Shown one piece after another: positions 1 through 9,280 of a stretch of DNA of 64,000 nucleotides. Source of the stretch: Chromatiaceae bacterium (GTDB lineage Bacteria > Pseudomonadota > Gammaproteobacteria > Chromatiales > Chromatiaceae); the NCBI GenBank assembly GCA_019356535.1, contig CP037918.1, positions 2,506,501-2,570,500 on the forward strand, read 5' to 3'. The position numbers and the translations under genes are program-made. Position 1 is the stretch's first letter; every line of letters starts with the position of its first letter. The notes beneath the pieces were generated by a model. That model was given only the letters and a program-made list of their open reading frames with translations, did no database searches and had not been told where the DNA came from.

Positions 1-2454
1 TCCCTCGATGGCCCGTCCCACCTCGATGGACAACACCGCCGTATCGATCGCCTTTCCGCCATTGGCCAGCACCTCGCCCACCAGGGCATCGGCGATCAGT
101 TCGGGCAGTTCGAGCTTCCGGCGAGCCTCCCGATCCAGGTCGGCCATGATCTCCACGTCGTGGATGTCCCGAATCACCCGACGACGCAACTTCCTGCGCA
201 ATTCAACGACCTCAATGACCGCTTCGTCGATAGCCTGGGCGAAGAGCTTGCGGCCACCTCCCTCGGCCTTGGGGTCCATCTCCAGGAATCGAAGCTGTTC
301 GAGATCGTGGATACCCAGCAGGCTGTCGCCGGCGCGCAGGTTGTGGTCGAGGAAGCCGAAGGGGCGGCCCTTGGCCAGAGTCACCAGCCAGATGGAGAGC
401 TTGGCCAGTTCCACGGCCATGGGGTTCACGTCCACACCGTAGATGCAGCGCTCGGCGATCAGGCGCCGAGCGGTGATCAGGCGCCCCTCTGGATCGGTGG
501 GCAGTGGCTCCGCCGAGCCGATGCTATCGACCACACACCCGTCCACGGTGATGGCCTTGCCCTCTGCCTCGGCCCGTTCCCAGGCCTCCATCAGCCGCTC
601 GGAGAGCCAGCGGCAGACCTGCACCAGGAAGGCACCCGACCCCATGGCCGGATCACAGATCTTCAGATCCAGTAGCTCGGCGGGGGGCTTCAACTCCCAC
701 TCCTCGCGCGGCCTGCCCTCCGCCGGACCGGTGTAGACCACCGGTTCCAGTGTCTCCTTCACGATGGCCTCGGTGAGGGACTTGGGGGTGTAGTGGGTGC
801 CCGTCTCCCGCCGGTCGGTGCCGGTGGTGACCATGTAGGCGCCTTCCGGGTAGACCAGCGGATAGCCCCAACGGTCGATGCGCAGCAGGTGGTAGAAGGG
901 GGCGACGCGGTCGCACAGTTCCTGGTCGTTGTGGCAGGCGGTGAGCAACCTGGCGAGGTCGTCGGCCTCCACCGGCCGTTCGAGATCCTTCTGGATGGCC
1001 GTCTTGTTACGCTTGATCCCCTTGGCGGGTGAGAGTGCGTCGACGAGGGCGTCGGTGCCTCCGGCATGGAGCCGTTCGAGTTCGTCGAGCGTATAGAGGG
1101 TCTTCTTGGCGCCCTTGCCGGCTGTCAGCTCCAGCACGACGGTCCTGGCGCGCTCGACGGTACGTTCCAGCAGACCCTCGTAGACGTAGCCGATGTTCTC
1201 AACATCCAAGGCGCGGTAGGAGAGCGTCCGCCCCTGAAAGGTCTGGATGGATTCGAGCAACAGCAGCACGGTGCGGTTGTCGATGGGCAGCGGTCTGGCC
1301 TCGTCGGTCCGCCAACTGGCGCCCCTGGCCCGGCCCTCCAGGAAGGGGAAACGATCGGGATCAAACAGGGAACCACCCAAGGCGGGCATCCGCAACGCCT
1401 CGTGTTCGATGCCACCATAGACCGCCCGGAAGATGGCCAGCAGACGCGACCAGGCGTCCCGCCGATGGGCGAGGATCTCCTCGGAGTGGAGGCCGGCCTG
1501 CTCCCGGAGCTGCATGCGTAACGAGGAGACGGCGTAGTAGGCCTCGAACCGCTCGTCCTTCACCACATCCATCAGCTCGCGCTCCTCGGCGCTCAGCAGG
1601 AACACCAGCCGCATCATCACGGTGAGCGCCGCCTCGTAGAGCTCCGCAGGCTCGACGCCGCGCAGGAGTTCGCGGTTGCGGTCGAGATCGGCCTTGTCCA
1701 GCGCCTGGATCAGCACCTCGACGGCACGCCGCACCTGCTCGCCGAGGGCCTCGGTGACTTCGTCCTGATGCTTGAGCGACTCGTCCAGCAGGGCCGGTAG
1801 CTGCTCCTCTCGGGCGGTGAAGAATCGGCGGATGCCCAGTAGGGCGAGGAAGGCCTGGAGAGTGACGGGCTCCTGCGCCCACAGACGGGCGTACCAGCTC
1901 GCGTAGGCGGTGACGCCACCGACGGGGGCGTCCACCAGCATCCAGCGTTCGCCGTTGGTAACGAGGCCGAGACGGGTCTCGGTTGCACGGCAGAGCTGGA
2001 CCATACGCTCCGCCGGGGTGGCGGCCCAGGCGTCGTCCACGGGGGCGTCGAGATCCACATCGGGTTCGTGGACAGTGACGAGCATCAGTGGTTCGTCGCC
2101 CTTCTGGTCGTCGACCACGGCGTAGTCGGGCCTCAGGGTGACACCGTAGTCGGGGTGACGGTATTCGAGTTCGGTGGGCAGCCGATCGGCCGGCCTCAGG
2201 ACGTCTCCTTCATCGTCCTCGCCCAGCTCCAACCCCTGCTTCAGCACCAGGTCGATCCAGGCTCGGTGGAGTTCCGGCAGTTGTGGATCGTCCAGCTCCA
2301 ATGCCTCGCGCCACTCGTCGTAGGCCTGGCGGAGCATCCGCTTCTTGTTCGGGTCGAGGCCGTCCAGCCCCTGGGGGAAGGCCTTCTCCAGCACCGGCAC
2401 CGCGAGGAAGGGGCCGGAGACCTCGATCAGGGACAGCCATTCGTGATCAGCCAT
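1..2454 (-). CDS. DrmMI-like N6-adenine DNA methyltransferase, 3' end outside window
   Basis: This reading frame is open from its ATG at 2454 to the window edge, giving 818 residues without a stop. A strong Shine-Dalgarno (AAGGAGG) lies just upstream of the ATG. SAM-binding motif I of N6-adenine methylases, DPAMGSGAF, is at residues 601-609. The catalytic NPPY/F motif is not seen and should lie beyond the edge. The roughly 600-residue N-terminal part resembles the large Eco57I-like or PglX-like methylases of type IIG, BREX and DISARM systems. It is the last visible gene of a minus-strand operon, 10 bp after the DUF3427-like gene and downstream of a DrmD-like helicase. That pairing is why I call it DrmMI-like rather than an isolated methylase. 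The role as the self-marking methylase is inferred. Confidence 0.75.
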   Translation of the reverse strand, partial: MADHEWLSLIEVSGPFLAVPVLEKAFPQGLDGLDPNKKRMLRQAYDEWREALELDDPQLPELHRAWIDLVLKQGLELGEDDEGDVLRPADRLPTELEYRHPDYGVTLRPDYAVVDDQKGDEPLMLVTVHEPDVDLDAPVDDAWAATPAERMVQLCRATETRLGLVTNGERWMLVDAPVGGVTAYASWYARLWAQEPVTLQAFLALLGIRRFFTAREEQLPALLDESLKHQDEVTEALGEQVRRAVEVLIQALDKADLDRNRELLRGVEPAELYEAALTVMMRLVFLLSAEERELMDVVKDERFEAYYAVSSLRMQLREQAGLHSEEILAHRRDAWSRLLAIFRAVYGGIEHEALRMPALGGSLFDPDRFPFLEGRARGASWRTDEARPLPIDNRTVLLLLESIQTFQGRTLSYRALDVENIGYVYEGLLERTVERARTVVLELTAGKGAKKTLYTLDELERLHAGGTDALVDALSPAKGIKRNKTAIQKDLERPVEADDLARLLTACHNDQELCDRVAPFYHLLRIDRWGYPLVYPEGAYMVTTGTDRRETGTHYTPKSLTEAIVKETLEPVVYTGPAEGRPREEWELKPPAELLDLKICDPAMGSGAFLVQVCRWLSERLMEAWERAEAEGKAITVDGCVVDSIGSAEPLPTDPEGRLITARRLIAERCIYGVDVNPMAVELAKLSIWLVTLAKGRPFGFLDHNLRAGDSLLGIHDLEQLRFLEMDPKAEGGGRKLFAQAIDEAVIEVVELRRKLRRRVIRDIHDVEIMADLDREARRKLELPELIADALVGEVLANGGKAIDTAVLSIEVGRAIEG

Positions 2455-2464
2455 CGGCTCCTCC

Positions 2465-2932
2465 TTACACTTCTCTCGATTCCCTCTCGTGTCGCGCGAC
2501 GTCCTCGAAGGGATCGCTCTCGGACACGCCGGACAGCGCTTCGATACGAAACAGGAAACGACTCGGCGTATCGGTGCGGCGCTCGTAGTCGATCAGCGTA
2601 ATGGGCCCGAGGTAGACGAACGGCGAGTGATGGCGTTCGCGGTAGAACAGATGGATCTCGTCTCCTTTGCGCTGGGCATGGACGATGCGATCGTCGGAAC
2701 CGTGCTTCTTTTCTCCTTCCCAATGGAGAGCATCGCCCTCGACGAAGTCTCGGTATTGTGTCAGGGACTCCTGCTTCTCCTTGGTCACGAACAACACGAT
2801 GTACCTGGTACCCGCTGGCGTGACCACGCCTCGGGATATGGCATGATGACTTCGATAGCCCCAGCACTCCGCCAGCTGAGGGCGCTCGTATTCGGTGCCG
2901 ATCACGAATCCTTCGAAGTTCACTGATGGCAT
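2465..2932 (-). CDS. Small DUF3427-like protein of the defence cluster
   Basis: A 155-residue soluble protein encoded 4 bp after the helicase and 10 bp before the adenine methylase, so almost certainly cotranscribed with both. The pattern is an N-terminal EYERPQLAECWGY segment, a central strand ending LFVTKEKQ, then LHWEGEKKHG, then GDEIHLFYRE and PFVYLGP. This order resembles DUF3427, a domain usually fused to the C-terminus of restriction-type helicases (Y.R..v...WGY, F.d...f.W.S, i.LFV, fYYLG). Here it stands alone. I see no catalytic motif. A role in substrate recognition, perhaps of modified or foreign DNA, is speculation. The family assignment is from memory of the pattern and needs a profile search. 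Confidence 0.6.
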   Translation of the reverse strand: MPSVNFEGFVIGTEYERPQLAECWGYRSHHAISRGVVTPAGTRYIVLFVTKEKQESLTQYRDFVEGDALHWEGEKKHGSDDRIVHAQRKGDEIHLFYRERHHSPFVYLGPITLIDYERRTDTPSRFLFRIEALSGVSESDPFEDVARHERESREV

Positions 2933-2936
2933 CGCT

Positions 2937-5900
2937 CTAGCCTCCTGCTGCCAGCATGGATTCGGGTACCAGGAAGATCACGGCGACGGGGAAGGTCCGA
3001 TCGGTGAATCCCTGGTAACGGTGTTCGATGGCTTCGATCTCCCGTTCCTTCTCCTCGGGAATCCGTGCAAGACGCATCTTCAACGCCTCGTGGTCACGGG
3101 TCACCTGGGTGCGTTCGTCGGACGTGAAAAGCTCGAACTGTTCCGGCTCCTCGGTCCTGTCCAACTCCGCCTGGATGGATCGGGCCAGTTCGTCGAGGAC
3201 GGCCTGGATGTCGTCGATCTCCTTCCGCTTGCGTCTCTCCAGCGTATTGATCAGATATCGTAGGCGCTCGGACGAGCGGGCCTCGACGGCGCGCTGGACG
3301 TTCTCCTCCTCTCGTTCGAAAGCCTTGGCGAGATCGGCGAACAGTGTCTCGGGCGGTTTGGCCTCTATGGCCTTCTCCAGCCATCGGTCGATGGTTCCGA
3401 CCCGGGGTTCCCGCTTGAACCCCGAGTCTTTCAAGTATCCACCCGCATTGGTCAGTTCCTCGTGGAGGCGATGATGGTTGCCACCGGTGACCACGAGGCG
3501 GGAGACGACGACCACAGCCGGCGTCTCCAGCTCGTCGTCAGGCAGGGAACGCACGTCCACCCGATGGATGCGCTTCACGTCGTCCTGCGCCCAGACCTCG
3601 GCGCGCATCAGGCGAAGGCACATCTGCACCAGACGATGGTTCAGATGGACCAAGACCACGTCGTCACGACCCTTGGCCACTTCGTGGTCGAAGGTGATGG
3701 GCCGGATCACGCCGGTATGGGGATGAGCCAGCCCTTCGGTACAGCGTGCCCAGGAACCGGAGAGTGCCGGCATCTCGAACACGGTCCCGCTGGGCGCGCC
3801 GTCGAGGTCCACGGGTGTCAGAGGTGGCTTGTCCGCCAATGCCAAGCCGACGACGACAGTCTGATGTATCCGTTCCGGGGTGAGATGGAAGTCGTGGCGA
3901 GTCTCGTCCAGGCGCTCGCGTAACCTAGCGATGCGTTCCTTCAGCTCGCGCTCGGCGCGGATATATTTCCTGGTCTTCTGGATGCGCGCCTCCGCCTCGC
4001 GAGTGTCCAACTCGGAGATCTCGCCCTCTATCAGTCCCGCCATCTGTGGTGCGATGACAGGGTTCACGCTCCCCATGTCCTCCCGCATGGCATCCAGTTT
4101 CCTGAGCGAACGAATGATGTCGTCTCTGTGGCCACCGACGGGGTCATCGGCCGTGTCACCACCATCCACCGGATGCCAGATCAACACCTCCTTCGCCTTC
4201 TGCCCATGGCGATCGATACGACCGTTACGTTGCTCCATCACGTTGGGGTTGTAGGGGATCTCCAGGTGGATCAGCCTATTGCAGTGGTTCTGGAGGTCGA
4301 TGCCCTCGGAGACAGCGTCGGTGGCCAGCAGGATGCGAACCTCGGCGTCCTTGGGATGGGTCTGGAAGGCGGCCTTCACCTTTTCACGTTCCTCCTGGTC
4401 CATACCCCCATGGAGAATGGCGAGACGATCGCCGCCATAGCCTTGGGAGGCCAGGATCTCGTACAGCCACTGGTGGGTGGTGCGGTACTCGGTGAAGAGG
4501 ATGACTCGACGGTCGTTCCATTCGCCGTCGGTCTTCAGGTTCTCTTCAATCCAATCGACGATGGTCTTCGCCTTCGAATCGGCTCGATGGCTCTCCCGCT
4601 GGGCCCACTGGCGCATCTCGTCGATCAGCTCCCGCTCTCGCTCGGTGAGCGGCGCACTGTGGCGAGTCGCCACCTCGATGGCCTCCTCCTGGGCTCGATC
4701 GACTTGCGCGTCGTCAGCATAGTCCTCCTCGGCCTTTTGGATCGCCTTGCGGAGAATACGCTCCTCGAAGAGTCCACTCTCTACCTCTTCCTTCGATGCC
4801 TCGCCCGTCAGGGTAGCGTAGTGCTTCTCCAGGGTAGAGGCGAAGGCGGCCGGCGAGGAGAAGAGCCGTTTCTTGAGCAGTCCGTTCACGAACCGGGTCC
4901 CCATCCCGGCCTTTCCTCGACAGGTCTCCTCACGACTCTGGCAATATTCGTCGAGCAGCCGGTGGATACGGCGCTCTTCTGGGGTGTATGGGATAGGCAA
5001 CGCCTGTAGATTGCGCCTGGGATACAACGGGTTTCCCTCAGCGTCCACCAGATCGGTCTTCAGGCGCCTCACCATGACCCGCGAGAGCTGTCTCTCGTCG
5101 GGCAGGATGTTCTTGGAGAAACGCTGGTCGTCGAGCAGCTCGAGCAACGAGGTGAAGGACTCGGTGTAGCCGTTGTGGGGAGTGGCAGTCAGGAACAAGT
5201 GGTGTTGGAAATGAGGCGACAGCAGCTTGATCAACCGAGTGCGTAGGCTCTCGAGTGCATAGCGCCCACCTCCCGCCGGCGCTACGTTGTGTGCCTCGTC
5301 CACCACCAAGATGTCGAACTTCCGCGGGTAGCTGGCGTGGACCGGCAGGATCTCACGCAGGAGGCGAAGCCCTTCGCCGGTCTTCATCCAGTCCACGGAG
5401 GCGATCAGACGCGGGAAGGAGGTCCAGGGATTGGCGTGGATGCCGCGTTCTCTGCGCAGCTCCTTGACGTAGTCCGTGTTCACGATCTTGAACTCGAGCC
5501 CGAACTTCTCGAGCATCTCGACCCGCCACTTCTCCTGGAGGGAGGCCGGACAGACGATGAACACGGTGCGTGCACGATGCCGCAGGAGCAGTTCCTGGAT
5601 CACCAGTCCCGCCTCGATGGTCTTTCCCAGACCCACGTCGTCGGCGATGAGCAGGTTGGCACGAGCCATGTCGATGGCCCGGACCAAGGGATCGAGTTGG
5701 AACTCCTCGATACTGACGCCACTGCGGAAGGGCGCCTGTAAGAATCCGCGGTCGGCATTGGTGGCCGCCCCCCAGCGGACGGCGTCCAAGAAGGCCTCCA
5801 GGGTCGAGGTGTCGTCGAATCCCGTCGGCCGCGGCATGCCCGCCCGTTCTATGATACGAGCACCAGGTTCGATCTCCCAGACGACTTCGAGCGTCTCACC

Positions 5901-6083
5901 GAGACCGTCTTCGTCGATGGAAGAGAGCGTGACGTAGTGTTGAGACGAGACACCGAGATCCGAGAACGCGCCGGCATCGACATCGGCCACGACCCACTGC
6001 CTTCTGCGGACTTCGACGAGTTGACCGGGTTCGGGTACCGAGCGGTAGGTATCCAGTGCCGTTGCTTCGCTGTCTTCGTTCAC
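2937..6083 (-). CDS. drmD: DrmD-like SNF2-family helicase
   Basis: A 1048-residue SNF2/helicase superfamily 2 protein. The Walker A motif DDVGLGKT is at residues 148-155, the DEAH box at 262-265 and TATPHNG at 299-305. The second RecA-like domain holds TEYR (531), LHGGMDQEER (around 558-567), DAVSEGIDL (589-597) and the arginine-finger motif QRNGRIDRHGQ (618-628). An N-terminal region of about 120 residues begins with a PEPGQLVEVRRRQWVV stretch, and a long charged C-terminal part follows. Length and architecture fit DrmD, the signature helicase of class 1 DISARM, and a DrmMI-like methylase follows two genes later. The start overlaps the vsr stop by 4 bp, implying translational coupling. Other phage-defence SNF2 proteins are possible alternatives. 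Confidence 0.75.
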   Translation of the reverse strand: MNEDSEATALDTYRSVPEPGQLVEVRRRQWVVADVDAGAFSDLGVSSQHYVTLSSIDEDGLGETLEVVWEIEPGARIIERAGMPRPTGFDDTSTLEAFLDAVRWGAATNADRGFLQAPFRSGVSIEEFQLDPLVRAIDMARANLLIADDVGLGKTIEAGLVIQELLLRHRARTVFIVCPASLQEKWRVEMLEKFGLEFKIVNTDYVKELRRERGIHANPWTSFPRLIASVDWMKTGEGLRLLREILPVHASYPRKFDILVVDEAHNVAPAGGGRYALESLRTRLIKLLSPHFQHHLFLTATPHNGYTESFTSLLELLDDQRFSKNILPDERQLSRVMVRRLKTDLVDAEGNPLYPRRNLQALPIPYTPEERRIHRLLDEYCQSREETCRGKAGMGTRFVNGLLKKRLFSSPAAFASTLEKHYATLTGEASKEEVESGLFEERILRKAIQKAEEDYADDAQVDRAQEEAIEVATRHSAPLTERERELIDEMRQWAQRESHRADSKAKTIVDWIEENLKTDGEWNDRRVILFTEYRTTHQWLYEILASQGYGGDRLAILHGGMDQEEREKVKAAFQTHPKDAEVRILLATDAVSEGIDLQNHCNRLIHLEIPYNPNVMEQRNGRIDRHGQKAKEVLIWHPVDGGDTADDPVGGHRDDIIRSLRKLDAMREDMGSVNPVIAPQMAGLIEGEISELDTREAEARIQKTRKYIRAERELKERIARLRERLDETRHDFHLTPERIHQTVVVGLALADKPPLTPVDLDGAPSGTVFEMPALSGSWARCTEGLAHPHTGVIRPITFDHEVAKGRDDVVLVHLNHRLVQMCLRLMRAEVWAQDDVKRIHRVDVRSLPDDELETPAVVVVSRLVVTGGNHHRLHEELTNAGGYLKDSGFKREPRVGTIDRWLEKAIEAKPPETLFADLAKAFEREEENVQRAVEARSSERLRYLINTLERRKRKEIDDIQAVLDELARSIQAELDRTEEPEQFELFTSDERTQVTRDHEALKMRLARIPEEKEREIEAIEHRYQGFTDRTFPVAVIFLVPESMLAAGG

Positions 6084-6520
6084 TTCGAATCCTCCCCTCC
6101 CCGTACCACCAAGGCGATTCTCTCAGCGGCTTCGTCTGGATCCTCGTGCTCCCAAACCCGTATCACCTTCCATCCCGCAGCCGCCAATCGTTCATCGGTG
6201 TCCCGATCACGCCTTCTGTTGGTCTCGATCTTGTCTCTCCAGAAGTCGGCGTTGCTTTTCGGCCAGGTACCGTGTTCGGGACAACCGTGCCAAAAACACC
6301 CATCCACGAACACGGCGACACGGGCATGTGTAAAGACGATGTCGGCGCGTCGTCGTGGGCGTTCGAGCACCGGAAAGTCTACCCTGTAGCGCAATCCCAT
6401 TCGGTGCAGCCGCCGGCGGATCTTCATCTCGGCGGACGTGTCCCGCTGGCCCGTGTTGGCCATGCGCCGGCTGGCCGATTCCGACGAGGGTGTCGGTCCC
6501 TTCTTCCCCGCCATCGTCAC
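6080..6520 (-). CDS. vsr: Vsr-family very short patch repair endonuclease
   Basis: A protein of about 146 residues with the Vsr signature: R58-A-D60 followed by a strand, then FVDGCFWHGCP at 71-81 and a downstream EH pair. Vsr enzymes nick next to the T of T:G mismatches left when 5-methylcytosine deaminates, and they accompany C5 methylases. The gene follows the cytosine methylase by 18 bp and overlaps the helicase start by 4 bp, so it is embedded in the defence operon. The frame opens at GTG 6520; ATG 6514 is an equally good start. It could act in repair, or as a nickase against unmodified DNA, which the sequence cannot separate. Confidence 0.88.
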   Translation of the reverse strand: MTMAGKKGPTPSSESASRRMANTGQRDTSAEMKIRRRLHRMGLRYRVDFPVLERPRRRADIVFTHARVAVFVDGCFWHGCPEHGTWPKSNADFWRDKIETNRRRDRDTDERLAAAGWKVIRVWEHEDPDEAAERIALVVRGGEDSK

Positions 6521-6538
6521 GGCGAGCCTATCGCACGA

Positions 6539-7672
6539 TCATCCGACCGCACGGAGATCGGACTGCTCCTTCTCGAGCGCGGCCGTACTCGAGCGACCGC
6601 GAGGTGCTCGAATGTCGAATTCCACGAGATGCCGGGAGATGCTGCGAGCGATCGCCCGTCCCAGTTCCACAGGCACGGCGTTCCCGATCATGCGACCGAT
6701 AGGCGTGAACTTCACTGGTTCGCCCGGTGGCACGAACTCGTAGTTCCGGGGAAAACTCTGAAGAATGGCCGCCTCTCGCAGTGAGATGGCCCGATCCTGT
6801 TCGGGATGGCCAAAACGGCCGTTGCCATAGCCATAGCACTGGGTCGTCATCGTGGGTGCCGGTTTGTCCCATTCCATCCGGCCATAGACGCTGGGATAGG
6901 TCCTTCCGGTATCCGTTCTATGGCACTCGGCGATGAGATGTTCGGGCCAGTCTCGCCAAGTGCCACCCGGCTTGGAAGCCCTGATTCGTGCCAGATTCTT
7001 CTCAGACAACGCCGAGGCCACGTGCAACCTGTCTCGCGGCGCGCTCTCGCCCGCTTGGATCGGCCGAAGGCCCTCAATGGCCTGTCGGACGGTCCTCGGT
7101 TTGGCATGGGTGGGATCGATCATTCGGATCGGCCCATGAAGTGATGCCAACAGGACCATCCTGCGTCTCGTCTGCGGGACGCCATATCGAGCACATTCGA
7201 CCACGCCGTGCCAGACGTGGTAGCCGCACTCCTTCAGTTCGGTGACGAAGTCTACGAAGACCTCGTGTCTCTCGACCGAGGGAACATTCTCCATCGTGAC
7301 GATGTCCGGGCGAATATCCTGGGCCAATCGACCGAATTCATAGAGGAGACCCCACTTGTGATCCGACCGGGTGTCGTACCTCTGACTGTAGGTCGAAAAG
7401 GGCTGACACGGAGCACAGCCGGCGAGGATTCGTATCTTGCCATTGCCGAAGAGCGATGCGACCTCCTCCGATTCCATGTCGGTGATGTCTCGCTCGACGA
7501 AGAGCGCATCATTGTTCTTTTCGTAGGGATAGCGACAGGCAGGGTCGAGGTCGATACCCGCTTCCACGGAAATCCCTTCCAGAATGAAACCATGGGTCAA
7601 TCCTCCCGCACCACAGAACAAGTCGACACAGGAGGTAACCCCCTGAAATCGTGTCCCATTTCTCCCACGCAC
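6539..7672 (-). CDS. dcm: C5-cytosine DNA methyltransferase (Dcm/DrmMII-like)
   Basis: A 377-residue DNA cytosine methyltransferase. Motif I DLFCGAGG is at 17-24, catalytic PCQP at 88-91 with Cys89 as nucleophile, ENVP at 128-131, QTRRR at 167-171, and IGNAVP near the C-terminus. The start is GTG at 7672 after a purine-rich GGGGGAG box. It is the first gene of the five-gene minus-strand defence operon. Class 2 DISARM uses a C5 methylase (DrmMII), whereas class 1 has DrmD plus an adenine methylase. Here both types stand in one operon. The recognition sequence cannot be read from the protein. Confidence 0.92.
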   Translation of the reverse strand: MRGRNGTRFQGVTSCVDLFCGAGGLTHGFILEGISVEAGIDLDPACRYPYEKNNDALFVERDITDMESEEVASLFGNGKIRILAGCAPCQPFSTYSQRYDTRSDHKWGLLYEFGRLAQDIRPDIVTMENVPSVERHEVFVDFVTELKECGYHVWHGVVECARYGVPQTRRRMVLLASLHGPIRMIDPTHAKPRTVRQAIEGLRPIQAGESAPRDRLHVASALSEKNLARIRASKPGGTWRDWPEHLIAECHRTDTGRTYPSVYGRMEWDKPAPTMTTQCYGYGNGRFGHPEQDRAISLREAAILQSFPRNYEFVPPGEPVKFTPIGRMIGNAVPVELGRAIARSISRHLVEFDIRAPRGRSSTAALEKEQSDLRAVG

Positions 7673-7880
7673 TACACTCCCCCTCGTTATTCTCCAATCA
7701 CCAATGGAAACCGCATGCCCACGTCTCGATCGATTCGGCTGTATCTACTAGTTGAGCGCCGGTCACCATGCCTCGAAAATCCTCTTGCGTCCACTTCGTG
7801 TCGACGGAGCTTCTACACTCGCCCCTCCGCCCTTCCCTTCCATGTCGCAGGTGAGGCGGATCGTGGTCGATACAGCGCAC

Positions 7881-8306
7881 TCAACGCAACCGATACCCCG
7901 CATGACAGGCCGTGCACTGCGCCATCACATCGGCCAGGGCGCGCAGGGCCGTCGCCGGATCGCCACGCACCTCGGCATCGCGCGCGGCCTGGGCGAACCG
8001 GCTGGCGGCGTGGTGCATGGCGGTGCCGGCCTGGCGCATGCCCTCAGGCATGAAAGGCGCCATGTGGGCGGCACCGTGCGCCTGCATGGCGCTCATGCCC
8101 AGGCGCCCTTCGGCCAGTTCGGCGGCGCCCTCGTAATCGGCCTGCCCAAGACGGGCGACGATCCCGCGCAGGGTCTCCAGGTGATCGCGCATGTTGTGCA
8201 GCATGTGTTCCCGCATCATGGGCGGCAGCTCCACAAGGACACGACCGTCCTCCGCAATGGCAGACAGCGACAACAGGCACAGCAGAATCAGCTTCGTCCA
8301 TTTCAT
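7881..8306 (-). CDS. Cytochrome c'/c-556-like periplasmic monohaem cytochrome
   Basis: A 141-residue protein starting at an ATG before a typical signal peptide (MKWTKLILLCLLSLSAIA, cleavage expected near AIA/E). The rest is alpha-helical and rich in Met and His. It ends with a single haem-binding CTACH followed by AGYR, the C-terminal CxxCHxxY/F arrangement of the four-helix cytochrome c' and c-556 family. These cytochromes act in the periplasm and bind NO or CO, or carry electrons. I chose this start over upstream in-frame codons because it places the signal peptide at the N-terminus. It is transcribed away from speE and is not obviously in an operon. Confidence 0.75.
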   Translation of the reverse strand: MKWTKLILLCLLSLSAIAEDGRVLVELPPMMREHMLHNMRDHLETLRGIVARLGQADYEGAAELAEGRLGMSAMQAHGAAHMAPFMPEGMRQAGTAMHHAASRFAQAARDAEVRGDPATALRALADVMAQCTACHAGYRLR

Positions 8307-8419
8307 GGTCTTCTCCAGGGCAGCGTCCATCTTGCCCTCAGCACGCCGTGCTGACCAGTACTGTTGCACCCCCGGCAGTCGCTCGCTATGGTGCGCGAAA
8401 CGCAACCGGAGGTAGATTC

Positions 8420-9280
8420 ATGGCGCTCGACGAGAACTGGTTCACCGAGATCGACGAGGAGATCCAATCGGCCTTTTCGCTGAAGGTCCGCAAGAAGCTC
8501 CACGAAGAGCAGTCCGCCTTCCAGAAGCTCGAGGTCTACGACACCGAGGGCTTCGGGCACCTGCTGGTGATCGACGGCTTCACCATGGTGAGCACCCGGG
8601 ACAATTTCCTCTACCACGAGATGATGACCCACCCGGTGCTGTTCACCCATCCCGACCCCAAACGGGTGGCCATCATCGGCGGCGGCGACTGCGGTTCGCT
8701 GCGCGAGGTACTGCGTCACCCGGGTGTCGAGCATTGCGTGCAGATCGACATCGACGAGCGGGTAACCCGGGTCTCCGAGCAGTTCTTTCCCGAGCTGTGC
8801 GAGGCCAACGACGACCCGCGCGCCGAGCTGCTGTTCATCGACGGCATCCAGTGGATGAAGGACGCGGAGCCGGACTCGCTGGACGTGATCATCGTTGATT
8901 CCACCGATCCCATAGGCCCCGGTGAGGTGCTGTTCTCCACCGAATTCTACGCTGCCTGTCACCGCGCCCTTGGCGAGGATGGTCTCATCGTGCAACAGAG
9001 CGAGTCACCGCTGGCGCACCTGCCCATCCTCGAGCGCATGTATCGCAACTACCGGGCCGCGGGCTTCTGCGCGGTGCAGACCCTGTTCTTCCCGCAGCCC
9101 ATCTATCCCACCGGCTGGTGGTCGGCGACCATCGGCGGCAAGGCCGACACCTTGCCCGGGTTCCGCGAGGCCGACGCCCGCGACAAACCTTTTTCCACTC
9201 GCTACTACAACGCGGAGATCCATCGCGCGGCCTTCGCTCAGCCCGAGTTCTTCCGCGAGGCAGTCGCAAGCTGGCGATGA
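8420..9280 (+). CDS. speE: Spermidine synthase (polyamine aminopropyltransferase)
   Basis: A 286-residue cytosolic enzyme that transfers the aminopropyl group of decarboxylated SAM to putrescine. The start at 8420 follows a CGGAGG box and gives the family-typical N-terminus (WFTE..QSAFSLKV). The GGGDCG nucleotide-binding loop, an acidic VQIDIDERV strand and the VDSTDPIGPGEVLF catalytic segment with its paired Asp residues are all present. The ATGA overlap at 9277-9280 couples it to the following channel gene. No speD lies in the window. Confidence 0.93.
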   Translation: MALDENWFTEIDEEIQSAFSLKVRKKLHEEQSAFQKLEVYDTEGFGHLLVIDGFTMVSTRDNFLYHEMMTHPVLFTHPDPKRVAIIGGGDCGSLREVLRHPGVEHCVQIDIDERVTRVSEQFFPELCEANDDPRAELLFIDGIQWMKDAEPDSLDVIIVDSTDPIGPGEVLFSTEFYAACHRALGEDGLIVQQSESPLAHLPILERMYRNYRAAGFCAVQTLFFPQPIYPTGWWSATIGGKADTLPGFREADARDKPFSTRYYNAEIHRAAFAQPEFFREAVASWR

